A stretch of DNA of 44,063 nt from Mycolicibacterium sp. GF69 (lineage in GTDB: Bacteria > Actinomycetota > Actinomycetes > Mycobacteriales > Mycobacteriaceae). The DNA is taken from positions 1 to 44,063 of the forward strand of contig NZ_QMEW01000036.1 of assembly GCF_003284965.1 (NCBI RefSeq), given 5' to 3'. This document shows, in pieces, positions 30,716-38,419 of this stretch (positions are counted from its first letter, which is position 1; every line of letters starts with the position of its first letter). Below the pieces are notes generated by a model. That model saw only the letters and a program-made list of their open reading frames with translations. It had not been told where the DNA came from and ran no database searches. A program made the translations under genes and the position numbers.

Positions 30716-31931
30716 GTACTCGTCGCTGTCGCGCGAACAATTGGCGGTGCTGCTACCCGAACTGCTGCTGATCGGCCAGCTGATCGATCGGTCCGGAATG
30801 GCCTGGGTCATCAGCAATTTCGGTCGCGAGGAGATGCTGCAGGTCGCGATCGAGGAGTGGATGGGCGCCAGCCCGATCTACACCAGGCGGATGCAGAAGG
30901 CACTGAAGTACGAGGGCACCGACGTCGTCACGATCTTCAAGGGCCTGCAGCTGGACATCGGGGCGCCGCCGCAGTTCATGGACTTCCGCTACACCGTGCA
31001 CGACCGCTGGCACGGCGAGTTCCATCTCGACCACTGCGGTGCGCTGCTCGACGTCGAACCGATGGGCGAGGACTACGTGCGGGGCATGTGCCACGACATC
31101 GAGGACCCGACGTTCGATGCCACGGCGGTGGCCACCAACCGTCGGGCACAGATCCGGCCGATCCACCGCCCGCCACGCACACCCGCCGACCGGCACCCCC
31201 ACTGCGCGTGGACCGTGATCATCGACGAGTCCTACCCGGAGGCGCAGGACCATCCGGTCCTCGAGGTCATCGCCCGGACCCGCGCCGCCCGAACAGAACT
31301 CGACCCCATCGATCCCGACGACGAAGGGCAGGCGGACTATTCGGGCCCGCTGCTCTCGGATTTCGACTTCGGCGCATTCTCGCATTCGGCACTGGTGCGG
31401 ATGGCCGATGAAGTGTGCCTGCAGATGCACCTGCTCAACCTGTCGTACGTGATCGCGGTCGGCAAGCGCGCGGGCACCGACACCGAGCTGGCGACCGAAA
31501 TCTGCGCCAAACAGCTGATCGGGGTGGCCGGCGTCGCCGCCGAGCGCATCCATCGCGCGCTGAAGCTTCCCGGCGGCATCGAGGGCGCGGTGCGCACACT
31601 GGAGTTGCATCCGTTGCTCAACCCGGCCGGTTACGTCGACGTCGAGTTCGGACCCGACATCGTGCATGTGCGGCGCTCACCGGCGCACGAGGACGGCGCA
31701 TGGGTGTCGCTGGTTTCGCCGGACGAGCGGCGGCCGTTGCAGGCGATCGTCACCGCGGTCGACAAGCGCCTCGACGTCGTCGTCGGCGGTACCGCTGGGG
31801 AGTGGACCGCGCGCGTCGTCGAAACCGATACGGAGGCCAAGGAATTCTCCGAAGTGTCGGTCGTGCGGGTCAGCGGCGGTTCGAGTTGGGAGTTCGAGGA
31901 CCGCAAGTCGCTACCGCTGACGGTCCTCTGA
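30696..31931 (+). CDS. unrecognised 411-residue protein with His/Cys-rich core
   Basis: ATG 30696 lies 8 nt after GGAGG and inside the CMD gene, so it is translationally coupled as the last gene of the aldA operon. I do not recognise the family. The N-terminal half carries a dense set of possible metal ligands: His102, His106, His110, His113-Cys114 and Cys132-His133 within VHDRWHGEFHLDHCG and RGMCHDIEDP, and His/Cys near 167-170. A helical middle (MADEVCLQMHLLNLSYVIAVG, then IGVAGVAAERIHRALKLPGG) and a beta-rich C-terminal region follow. There is no signal peptide. From its place it probably acts on the same substrate as the dehydrogenases, perhaps as a hydrolase or lyase; this is inference. 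I do not recall it next to Rv0771 in M. tuberculosis. Confidence 0.8.
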   Translation: MTSPTSRYSSLSREQLAVLLPELLLIGQLIDRSGMAWVISNFGREEMLQVAIEEWMGASPIYTRRMQKALKYEGTDVVTIFKGLQLDIGAPPQFMDFRYTVHDRWHGEFHLDHCGALLDVEPMGEDYVRGMCHDIEDPTFDATAVATNRRAQIRPIHRPPRTPADRHPHCAWTVIIDESYPEAQDHPVLEVIARTRAARTELDPIDPDDEGQADYSGPLLSDFDFGAFSHSALVRMADEVCLQMHLLNLSYVIAVGKRAGTDTELATEICAKQLIGVAGVAAERIHRALKLPGGIEGAVRTLELHPLLNPAGYVDVEFGPDIVHVRRSPAHEDGAWVSLVSPDERRPLQAIVTAVDKRLDVVVGGTAGEWTARVVETDTEAKEFSEVSVVRVSGGSSWEFEDRKSLPLTVL

Positions 31932-31961
31932 TTGGTGCACGAAGCGGTACCGCACAGCGCT

Positions 31962-31967
31962 TAGGGT
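31962..31967 (+). promoter_or_regulatory. -10 box (TAGGGT), leaderless type
   Basis: TAGGGT ends 6 nt before ATG 31974 of the lipoprotein gene. GGGGAG in between could also act as a ribosome site. A 10-bp palindrome GCGGTACCGC lies just upstream at 31944-31953. Confidence 0.4.
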
Positions 31968-31973
31968 GGGGAG

Positions 31974-32660
31974 ATGTTGTCTACCCGCCGCTTTCGACCC
32001 ACCGTTGTCTGGCTGCTTTCTTTCGCACTGGTGCTGGCGGCTTGTTCGCAACCAGGCGATGACAATGCGTCGACCGCGACGTCGACGGGCGCTGCGCAGA
32101 AGGTCGACCTGGCGGCGCTGTCGCAACTCGAAGACGATATGCCGCCCGGCTTCGTCCCGTACCCGTCGGAAGTGCGCGAGCTCAAGCCGATCTATGTCGC
32201 AGGGGTCGGCTCGGTGGTGTCCAGCGGTAAGCCGTTCACCGTGGAGCCGTCCGAATGCCGAACCCTGTTGCAGCCCGTGGAGGGCAGGGCAGGCGCGGAC
32301 ACGATGGGGATTCGCGCCGACGGGCCCGAGCGGCGTGCGATCTCGGTGGGCGCAGACACCCCGGTATCGGTTCCCGCGGAGATTCCGGAGCGTGGGTGTG
32401 ATCGGCTGACCTACACCGTGCCCGACGACAACAACCCGCGACGCGGCAGCGCCGAGCGAATCGACGCGCCCGACATCGACGGCGCGGCCACCTTCGCTCT
32501 GAAGATCACCACGGACGGGTACGCCGACCCGGAGTACTTCTACGCCGCAATCTTCGACGACGTCTACGTCCACGTGGATGCCCGGTTGGCTCCGGACTTC
32601 GCCGCGCAGCCGCTCCTGCCCGACCTGCTGGTCAAGGCGGTGTCGTCGGTCCGCGGCTAG
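31974..32660 (+). CDS. DUF5642-like mycobacterial lipoprotein
   Basis: The 228-residue protein has a lipoprotein signal (RRFRPTVVWLLSFALVLAACS, Cys at about residue 24). The mature domain (DLAALSQLEDDMPPGFVPYP ... PSECRTLLQPVEG ... ERGCDRLTYTVPDD ... FYAAIFDDVYVHVDARL) resembles mycobacterial DUF5642/sensor-type lipoproteins, with two Cys likely forming a disulfide. The role is unknown. It has its own leaderless-type promoter and its stop shares CTAG with the convergent gene. Confidence 0.75.
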   Translation: MLSTRRFRPTVVWLLSFALVLAACSQPGDDNASTATSTGAAQKVDLAALSQLEDDMPPGFVPYPSEVRELKPIYVAGVGSVVSSGKPFTVEPSECRTLLQPVEGRAGADTMGIRADGPERRAISVGADTPVSVPAEIPERGCDRLTYTVPDDNNPRRGSAERIDAPDIDGAATFALKITTDGYADPEYFYAAIFDDVYVHVDARLAPDFAAQPLLPDLLVKAVSSVRG

Positions 32661-33625
32661 GACGGACCGCCGGCGTAGGGATTCGGTACCAGAATGCCCG
32701 CGTGGGGCCAGAGCTCGACCTTGTCGGCGGGCACCAGGGCGTTGGGGTCGACGACTTCGATCTCGGCCAGATCCACCGGCGCCTCCGGCGTACGCGGCTG
32801 GTAGCCCGGGTAATTGGGGTCCGGGACCCAGGCGCCCGATCCGGGGACGAGTTCCATCTGCCAGGGCTGACCCTTCCCGCCCGGTCCCAGGTATTCGATG
32901 TCGTTCAAATCCAACGGCGCTTCCGGCGGCTTCGGCTGGTAGGTGGGGCTGCCGGGGTCCGGCACCCATACTCCGGAACCGGGCACCAGTTCCATCATCC
33001 CCGGCCTGCCCTTGGCGCCCGGCTCCAGGTATTCGATGTCGGCGAGGTCGAGGGTCGTCTCAGGCACGTCGCCGCTTTTCTCGTCACCCTCGTCGCTCAT
33101 GAAGGAGATGGGTTGCGCGTCCTGCGCTTTCTTCGGCGCGCCCAGCTCGTCATACTCGGCCCCGATGCCACGCATCCGTCGTGCGATGGCTGCAAGGTCG
33201 CCGTGTGAGCGTTGCACGATCTCCACGATTTCGCCGGTGCCCTTGCTGATAACGGGCCACAGCAGCTGTTCACCGGCCGCCGTCCGGGGCAGCGTCGCCG
33301 CGGCGTCGACCACCCACTGCCGCACCGCGTCCAGGTCGCGTCGGCCCGCCGCCACCACCGCGGCCGACCTGTCGACTTCGGTGGCCAGGCGCCGGTCCAG
33401 GCTGGCCATGGCGCCCAGAGCGATTGCCTGCCTTGAATTCTCGTCGGTGTACCCCTCGGCCGCGGAGCCCGTCCAAGCCGAACCCGCAGCAGCGGCCTCC
33501 ACCTCGCCCCGTACGGCCTCGAAGCGGGCGCTCTGGTCCAGGCCGGCGCCGTCCTGCGGGTCGCCCGCACCGAACGTGGCGCGCGCCTGCGACCACGTCG
33601 ACAGGAACGTCTCCAGAACACTCAC
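32657..33625 (-). CDS. EspA/EspE-like type VII secretion effector candidate with C-terminal repeats
   Basis: The 322-residue protein starts at GTG 33625 (TAAACT 7 nt upstream). Residues 1-130 form a helical hairpin with the WxG turn SAWTGSAAEGYTDEN (Trp51), then LDRRLATEVDRSAAVVAAGRRDL, like EspA/EspE and WXG100-related proteins. Residues about 190-320 hold two closely matched units of 46 residues (LADIEYLEPGAKGRPGMMEL and LNDIEYLGPGGKGQPWQMEL, each followed by VPGSGxWVPDP and ending YQPxxPEAP) and a third degenerate one. There is no Sec signal, as expected for type VII substrates. No ESX core gene lies nearby, so secretion would depend on a system elsewhere. It is tail-to-tail with the lipoprotein gene. 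Confidence 0.7.
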   Translation of the reverse strand: MSVLETFLSTWSQARATFGAGDPQDGAGLDQSARFEAVRGEVEAAAAGSAWTGSAAEGYTDENSRQAIALGAMASLDRRLATEVDRSAAVVAAGRRDLDAVRQWVVDAAATLPRTAAGEQLLWPVISKGTGEIVEIVQRSHGDLAAIARRMRGIGAEYDELGAPKKAQDAQPISFMSDEGDEKSGDVPETTLDLADIEYLEPGAKGRPGMMELVPGSGVWVPDPGSPTYQPKPPEAPLDLNDIEYLGPGGKGQPWQMELVPGSGAWVPDPNYPGYQPRTPEAPVDLAEIEVVDPNALVPADKVELWPHAGILVPNPYAGGPS

Positions 33626-33634
33626 GACCGTGAG
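33621..33634. promoter_or_regulatory. inverted repeat CTCACG-AC-CGTGAG over the effector-candidate start
   Basis: A perfect 6-bp inverted repeat spans the GTG start codon at 33623-33625 and the end of the -10 zone. This is the same geometry as the TetR operator at 26974, so it may be a repressor site; the adjacent TetR (33677-34285) is a candidate. Confidence 0.35.
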
Positions 33635-33638
33635 TTTA
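33633..33638 (-). promoter_or_regulatory. -10 box (TAAACT), leaderless type
   Basis: On the minus strand TAAACT ends 7 nt before GTG 33625 of the effector-like gene. Confidence 0.45.
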
Positions 33639-33676
33639 CGGCCGCTGCGAGGTCCGGCCGCGCAGCAATTGCGGGG

Positions 33677-34285
33677 TCAGCGGACCGTTGCGGCGGTAGT
33701 CACCGACGCGCCGACCCAGCGGCGCAGGTAGTCACGCAGTTCCGCGCCCCGGCGCGGCGGGCGGCCCGGATCGATGATGAACGATTGGATGATCCGCAGC
33801 AGATGCTCGGCCAGTTCGTCGAGATCGTCGTCGGCGAAACCGAGGCCGGACCAGTCGACGTCGAAGCGTCGCAGCATCGAGTTGGCGAACTCCAACGCCA
33901 CATCAGAGGTGACGGTCTGGCTGAACGCACTGGCCCGTGCGGGCATCAACAGCAGACCCATGTGCTTGTCCCGGGGCAGCCACTCCAGCGCGGTGGCGAT
34001 GCCCTCGGCGACCGCCTCCTGCGGGTCGGTCACGCCCTGCAGGTGGTCGGCCAGCCGGTCCAGAAAGCCGGTCGCGGCACGTTGTGCGGAAGCCTGTAGC
34101 AGCGCGTCGGTGCTGGGGAAGTACCGGTAGACCGTCTGCCGTGTGACGCCCAGGGTGCGCGCGACGTCGGTGATCGAGAACTCCGCGCCGCGGGCGTCGA
34201 TCGCCTTACCCGCGGCATCCAGGATGCGCGCGACCGCCTCCTCATCCGTCGACGGCGCCGAGCCCGACCAGCCGTGGGTGCGCAC
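33677..34285 (-). CDS. TetR-family transcriptional regulator
   Basis: The 202-residue protein has the TetR DNA-binding domain at about residues 15-60 (VARILDAAGKAIDARGAEFSITDVARTLGVTRQTVYRYFPSTDALL) and a helical ligand domain. GTG 34285 has TAGGAT at 6 nt, indicating its own leaderless promoter although it lies only 26 nt after the P450 gene. It probably controls the CYP125-like gene and perhaps the effector-like gene 51 nt downstream. The ligand is unknown. Confidence 0.9.
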   Translation of the reverse strand: MRTHGWSGSAPSTDEEAVARILDAAGKAIDARGAEFSITDVARTLGVTRQTVYRYFPSTDALLQASAQRAATGFLDRLADHLQGVTDPQEAVAEGIATALEWLPRDKHMGLLLMPARASAFSQTVTSDVALEFANSMLRRFDVDWSGLGFADDDLDELAEHLLRIIQSFIIDPGRPPRRGAELRDYLRRWVGASVTTAATVR

Positions 34286-34291
34286 GGCGAA

Positions 34292-34297
34292 ATCCTA
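34292..34297 (-). promoter_or_regulatory. -10 box (TAGGAT), leaderless type
   Basis: On the minus strand TAGGAT ends 6 nt before GTG 34285 of the TetR gene, inside the 26-nt gap after the P450 gene. Confidence 0.45.
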
Positions 34298-34311
34298 CTG
34301 TGCCGGCCCGA

Positions 34312-35541
34312 TCAACCCGCGTAGGAGACCTGCAGGTCCTTGACGCCGTTGATCCAGCCCGACCGAAGACGTTGTGGCTCGGCGAGTTTGGCGATGTCGG
34401 GAATCTGCTCGGCGATCTCGTTGAAGATCAGTTTGATCTCCATGCGGGCCAGGTTCGCGCCGATGCAGTAGTGGGCGCCGTTGCCGCCGAACCCGAGGTG
34501 CGGGTTGGGGTCGCGCAGGATGTCGAAGCGGAAGGGCTGTTCGAAGACGCTCTCATCGTAGTTGGCCGAACTGTAGAACAAGCCGACGCGCTGACCCGCA
34601 CGGATCGTGACGCCACCGAGTTCGGTGTCGGACAACGCGGTTCGCTGGAAGCAGTGCACGGGGGTGGCCCAGCGCACGATCTCGTCCGCGGCGGTATCGG
34701 GCCTCTCGCGTTTGAACAACTCCCACTGGTCGGGGTTCTCGAAGAACGCGTTCATCCCGTGCGTCATCGCGTTGCGGGTGGTCTCATTGCCTGCCACGGC
34801 GAGCAGGATCACGAAGAACGCGAACTCCACGTCGTCGAGTGACTCACCATCGATGTCGGCCTCGATGAGGCGGGTCACGATGTCGTCGGCCGGACAACGG
34901 CGGCGCTCTTCGGCCATCGAGTACGCGTAACCCATCAACTCGGCATTGGCAGCCGTCGGGTCGGAGTCGAAGTCGGGGTCGTCGGTGTTCATGATCGCGT
35001 TGGTCCAGTGGAAGAGCTTCTCGCGATCGGCCTCGGGCACACCGATCAAGTCGGCGATCGCCAGCAGCGGCAGGCTCATCGCGATGTCGTCGACGAAGTT
35101 GCCGCTGTCCTTTTCCTTTGCGGCGGAGACGATTTCACGCGCCGCCGTTTGGAGCTTCTCCTCCAGCGTGGCGATCGCCCGCGGGGTGAACAACCGCGAC
35201 ACCAGCTTGCGCAGCCGCGTGTGCTCGGGGGCGTCATGGTTGATCAGCAGTGCCTTGGTGAGATCGAGCTGCTCGGCGGTGACGCCTTCGGGCAGCCGCA
35301 TCACCGCGCCCTTGCGGTTGGTCGACCACAGTTCGGAGTTGCGGGAGATCGACTTGATGTCGTCGTGGCGGCTGATCACCCAGTAGCCGCCGTCGTCGAA
35401 GATCGACTCCGGCTGCTCGTTCCACCACACCGGGGCTGTCCTGCGCAGCTCGGCGAATTCGGCCACCGGAATACCGCGCACCAGCACCTCGGGGTCGGTG
35501 AAGTCAAAACCGGGTCCGAACGGGCATGTGGTCTGCGTCAT
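34312..35541 (-). CDS. CYP125-like cytochrome P450 (steroid side-chain oxidase type)
   Basis: From ATG 35541 the P450 has 409 residues. GFDFTDPEVLVRGIPVAEFAELRRTAPVWWNEQ, DDGGYWVISRHDDIKSISR, LAVAGNETTRNAMTHGM and ADEIVRWATPVHCFQRTAL all follow M. tuberculosis CYP125 as I recall it; the heme motif is FGGNGAHYCIGANLAR (Cys359) and the end is RLRSGWINGVKDLQVSY. CYP125 hydroxylates the terminal C26/27 of cholesterol. This copy sits beside purD, not in the cholesterol regulon, and has no KstR-type palindrome, so it is probably a paralogue with its own TetR control. ATG 35553 with AGGA upstream is an alternative start. Confidence 0.88.
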   Translation of the reverse strand: MTQTTCPFGPGFDFTDPEVLVRGIPVAEFAELRRTAPVWWNEQPESIFDDGGYWVISRHDDIKSISRNSELWSTNRKGAVMRLPEGVTAEQLDLTKALLINHDAPEHTRLRKLVSRLFTPRAIATLEEKLQTAAREIVSAAKEKDSGNFVDDIAMSLPLLAIADLIGVPEADREKLFHWTNAIMNTDDPDFDSDPTAANAELMGYAYSMAEERRRCPADDIVTRLIEADIDGESLDDVEFAFFVILLAVAGNETTRNAMTHGMNAFFENPDQWELFKRERPDTAADEIVRWATPVHCFQRTALSDTELGGVTIRAGQRVGLFYSSANYDESVFEQPFRFDILRDPNPHLGFGGNGAHYCIGANLARMEIKLIFNEIAEQIPDIAKLAEPQRLRSGWINGVKDLQVSYAG

Positions 35542-35548
35542 ACCTTCG

Positions 35549-35554
35549 ACCATA
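35549..35554 (-). promoter_or_regulatory. -10 box (TATGGT) of the CYP125-like gene
   Basis: On the minus strand TATGGT ends 7 nt before ATG 35541. It overlaps the left arm of the inverted repeat at 35551-35575. Confidence 0.4.
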
Positions 35555-35575
35555 CAGTGTCCTGTCAAGTGTATG
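35551..35575. promoter_or_regulatory. inverted repeat CATACA-N13-TGTATG, candidate operator
   Basis: Perfect 6-bp arms flank 13 bp in the divergent gap between the CYP125-like gene and purD, touching the P450 -10 box. It could be a TetR site; the arms are short, so confidence is low. Confidence 0.35.
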
Positions 35576-35600
35576 GCCGAGGCGCCGTGACGACAGGCGT

Positions 35601-35606
35601 TAGGGT
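35601..35606 (+). promoter_or_regulatory. -10 box (TAGGGT) of purD, leaderless type
   Basis: TAGGGT ends 8 nt before GTG 35615 and no ribosome site is evident. Confidence 0.45.
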
Positions 35607-35614
35607 GAGCAGTT

Positions 35615-36883
35615 GTGCGAGTCCTGGTGATCGGGTCCGGAGCCCGTGAACATGCGCTGCTGCAGGCGCTGCGGCGTGACCCCGAGGTCGACGGACTGGC
35701 GATCGCGCCGGGAAACGCAGGTACCGCGACGATCGCCGACCAGTACGACGTCGACATCACCTCCGGCGATGCGGTGACCAGGCTGGCGCAACGCATCAAC
35801 GCCGACCTGGTGGTCATCGGGCCGGAGGTACCGCTGGTCCTCGGCGTGGCCGACGCAGTGCGCGCCGCCGGGATCGCCTGTTTCGGCCCGACCCGAGCCG
35901 CGGCGCGGATCGAGGGTTCGAAATCCTTCGCCAAGGACGTGATGACGGCCGCCGGCGTCCGGACCGCCAGAAGCGAGGTCGTCGACAACCCCGCCCGTCT
36001 CGATGCGGCGCTCGACCGGTTCGGCCCGCCGGGCGGCGACGCCGCATGGGTGGTCAAGGACGACGGCCTGGCCGCGGGCAAGGGTGTGGTGGTGACGGCC
36101 GACCGCGCCGCCGCCCGGGCGCACGCGGCCAGCCTGCTCGACGCGGGTCACCCGGTGCTGCTCGAGTCGTTCCTGGACGGACCCGAGGTGTCGCTGTTCT
36201 GTGTGGTCGACGGTGAGACCGTCGTGCCTCTCCTGCCCGCACAGGACTTCAAGCGCGTCGGCGACAACGACACCGGACCCAACACCGGAGGCATGGGCGC
36301 CTACGCGCCGCTGCCCTGGTTGTCCGAGGACGTCGTCACCGAGATCGTCGATGATGTGGTGAAACCCGTTGCCGCCGAGATGGTTGCGCGCGGCAGTTCG
36401 TTCTCCGGTCTGCTGTACGCCGGCCTGGCGATCACGTCGAGCGGACCGGCGGTCGTCGAATTCAACTGCCGTTTCGGCGATCCGGAGACTCAGTCCGTAC
36501 TTGCACTGCTCCAGACGCCGTTGGGTCAACTGCTGTACGCGGCCGCGATCGGCGACCTCGCGGACGAGTTGCCCCTGCAATGGCGTGAGGGCGCCGCGGT
36601 GACCGTCGTGCTGGCCGCGGAGAACTACCCCGGCCGCCCGCGCGTCGGCGATGCGATCACCGGTTCCGAGGCGGACGGAGTGCTGCACGCGGGCACCGGC
36701 CGTCGCGACGACGGTGCTGTCGTGTCAACGGGCGGCCGCGTGCTGTCGGTGGTGGGCACCGGTGCCGACCTCTGCGCCGCGCGTGCCGCCGCCTACCGGT
36801 TGATCGAGTCGATCCGCTTGCCGGGCAGTCACTTCCGCAGTGACATCGCGCTGGCCGCGGCCGAGGGACGGCTCACCCGCTAG
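35615..36883 (+). CDS. purD: phosphoribosylamine-glycine ligase (GARS)
   Basis: The 422-residue protein begins RVLVIGSGAREHALLQAL with the N-terminal loop of PurD, followed by APGNAGTA, IGPEVPLVLGVADAVRAAGI, FGPTRAAARIEGSKSFAK, the ATP-grasp segment VVKDDGLAAGKGVVV and the metal-binding FNCRFGDPETQ. It ligates glycine to phosphoribosylamine, the second step of purine synthesis. GTG 35615 matches the conserved N terminus. purB lies 3.8 kb downstream on the same strand. Its TAG shares CTAG with the convergent esterase stop. Confidence 0.98.
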   Translation: MRVLVIGSGAREHALLQALRRDPEVDGLAIAPGNAGTATIADQYDVDITSGDAVTRLAQRINADLVVIGPEVPLVLGVADAVRAAGIACFGPTRAAARIEGSKSFAKDVMTAAGVRTARSEVVDNPARLDAALDRFGPPGGDAAWVVKDDGLAAGKGVVVTADRAAARAHAASLLDAGHPVLLESFLDGPEVSLFCVVDGETVVPLLPAQDFKRVGDNDTGPNTGGMGAYAPLPWLSEDVVTEIVDDVVKPVAAEMVARGSSFSGLLYAGLAITSSGPAVVEFNCRFGDPETQSVLALLQTPLGQLLYAAAIGDLADELPLQWREGAAVTVVLAAENYPGRPRVGDAITGSEADGVLHAGTGRRDDGAVVSTGGRVLSVVGTGADLCAARAAAYRLIESIRLPGSHFRSDIALAAAEGRLTR

Positions 36884-37704
36884 GCGACCAGCAGCGGAGC
36901 CAGCCACGTCAGCTCCGCGGGCAGTTGTGAGCTCCAGAACCCGGCGTCGTGACCGCCCGGCGAGAAGCCGCCGGCGGGCGGGTTCGGCAGCTGCGCGATG
37001 AACTCCTTCGTCGCCGAATAGAACGGATCGCCCGTCCCGCAATCGATCCGGATCGGAATCGACGCCAGCGCAGGCAGTCCCCATACGCTGTTGGCTGCGT
37101 AGTCCTGCGCACTGTCGAACGCGCCGGGCGCGGCGGCGCCCGAGGATGTCCACAGCGCGGGGCTCACCGCGCAGATCGCCGCGGTGCGGGCCGGTCCGAG
37201 GCGGGCGCCGAGCAGCAGCGCGCCGTAGCCGCCCATCGACCAGCCCAAAAAGCCGACGCGCGAGGTGTCCAACCCTTGTGAGCCCAACATCGGGATCAGC
37301 TCATCGAGCACCATCGCACCGGAGTCTTCGCCGGAGGCCCGCTTGTGCCAGTAGCTTCCGCCACCGTCGACGGCGACCACCGCGAAGGGCGGCAGGCCCG
37401 CTCGCACCGCCTCGGCCAGACCCTGCTCGACACCGCCGGCCATCACCCCGGCGGCGTCCTGTCCTTTGCCGTGCAGCGCGATGACTGGACGCAGCGGCGC
37501 GGTCTGCCCCGGCGGGCGGGCGATCGCCCAGTTGGTCGTCAGCCCGCCCCGCGCCGCCGAGACGAACGAGCCGTCCACGTAGGTGGGGGCCGCGGGCGCC
37601 GCGGGAGCGACCGGCGCCATCCGTAGCGCTGCGGCACCGGCGGCCGCACCCACTCCGAGGCGCAGCAGCGAACGGCGACTCAGTTCGGGCATGGCGGCCA
37701 TCAT
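36880..37704 (-). CDS. Tat-exported alpha/beta-hydrolase esterase, Rv0774c-type
   Basis: The 274-residue protein has a twin-arginine signal (ELSRRSLLRLGVGAAAGAAAL) and an alpha/beta-hydrolase domain like the antigen 85/esterase D group: RPVIALHGKGQ, the nucleophile Ser in GWSMGGYGALLLGA, and a probable His in FSPGGHDAGFW. It is expected to cleave ester bonds of lipids outside the membrane. Three ATGs (37704, 37701, 37692) all keep the signal; the first is used. Position next to purD matches Rv0774c, but the gamma-glutamyltransferase that I recall between them in M. tuberculosis is absent. Confidence 0.88.
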   Translation of the reverse strand: MMAAMPELSRRSLLRLGVGAAAGAAALRMAPVAPAAPAAPTYVDGSFVSAARGGLTTNWAIARPPGQTAPLRPVIALHGKGQDAAGVMAGGVEQGLAEAVRAGLPPFAVVAVDGGGSYWHKRASGEDSGAMVLDELIPMLGSQGLDTSRVGFLGWSMGGYGALLLGARLGPARTAAICAVSPALWTSSGAAAPGAFDSAQDYAANSVWGLPALASIPIRIDCGTGDPFYSATKEFIAQLPNPPAGGFSPGGHDAGFWSSQLPAELTWLAPLLVA

Positions 37705-37770
37705 GCCACCGGTGAAGTCAAGCCTGACGATTAGCCGAAAGCGCGATGGGAGACCCGCTCGGCTGGCAGC

Positions 37771-38400
37771 ATGCTAGTGGTGACGGCAGCGGTCACTCCC
37801 AAGGGAGAACGAAGGCGCTTTGCGCTGGTCAGCGCCGCTGCCGATCTGCTGTGCGAAGGCGGTTTCGACGCGGTGCGACATCGCGCGGTCGCCCGGCGCG
37901 CCGGCCTGCCGCTGGCGTCGACGACGTACTACTTCTCGTCGCTCGACGATCTGATCGCCAATGCCGTCCAGTACATCGGCGAGCGTGAGGCGGAGCAGCT
38001 GCGCGCCCGGGCCGCGATGCTGTCGCGGCGGCGCCGAGGTGCGGAGTCGACCGCTGACATCTTGGTCGATCTGTTGGTCGACGACGTGGTGGGTCAGCGG
38101 GTCAGCGAGCAGTTGATCTCGCGGTACGAACGCTATATCGCATGCGCGCGCCATCCGTTGCTGCGTGACATCCAACGGCGGATTCTTCGCCAGCGCACCG
38201 ATGCGGTCGTCGAGGTCATCGAACGCTCGGGGCGGTCGGTGCGTGCCGAATACCTCACCGCGTTGGTCAACGCGGTCGACGGTGCGGTGGTGGCGGCGCT
38301 CGTCGACGACGGCGACGGCCCTCGCGCAACTGCACGCGCGACCCTGATCGACGTGATAGATGTGTTGGCGCCAATCGATGAGCGAGTGGCACCTTTGTAG
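37771..38400 (+). CDS. TetR-family transcriptional regulator, Rv0775-type
   Basis: The 209-residue protein has an N-terminal helix-turn-helix (RRRFALVSAAADLLCEGGFDAVRHRAVARRAGLPLASTTYYFSSLDDLI) and a helical sensor domain. ATG 37771 is used; GTG 37777 is possible. It is divergent from the esterase gene and 19 nt upstream of the permease gene, so it likely controls one or both. The 66-nt divergent gap shows no palindrome I would call an operator. Confidence 0.9.
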   Translation: MLVVTAAVTPKGERRRFALVSAAADLLCEGGFDAVRHRAVARRAGLPLASTTYYFSSLDDLIANAVQYIGEREAEQLRARAAMLSRRRRGAESTADILVDLLVDDVVGQRVSEQLISRYERYIACARHPLLRDIQRRILRQRTDAVVEVIERSGRSVRAEYLTALVNAVDGAVVAALVDDGDGPRATARATLIDVIDVLAPIDERVAPL

Positions 38401-38419
38401 CCGCCACGAGGAGGCGCCG

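Noticed and set aside
20985..35614. KstR-type sites (TNNAACNNGTTNNA) near the steroid-type genes
   Set aside because: None was found in the intergenic gaps inspected.
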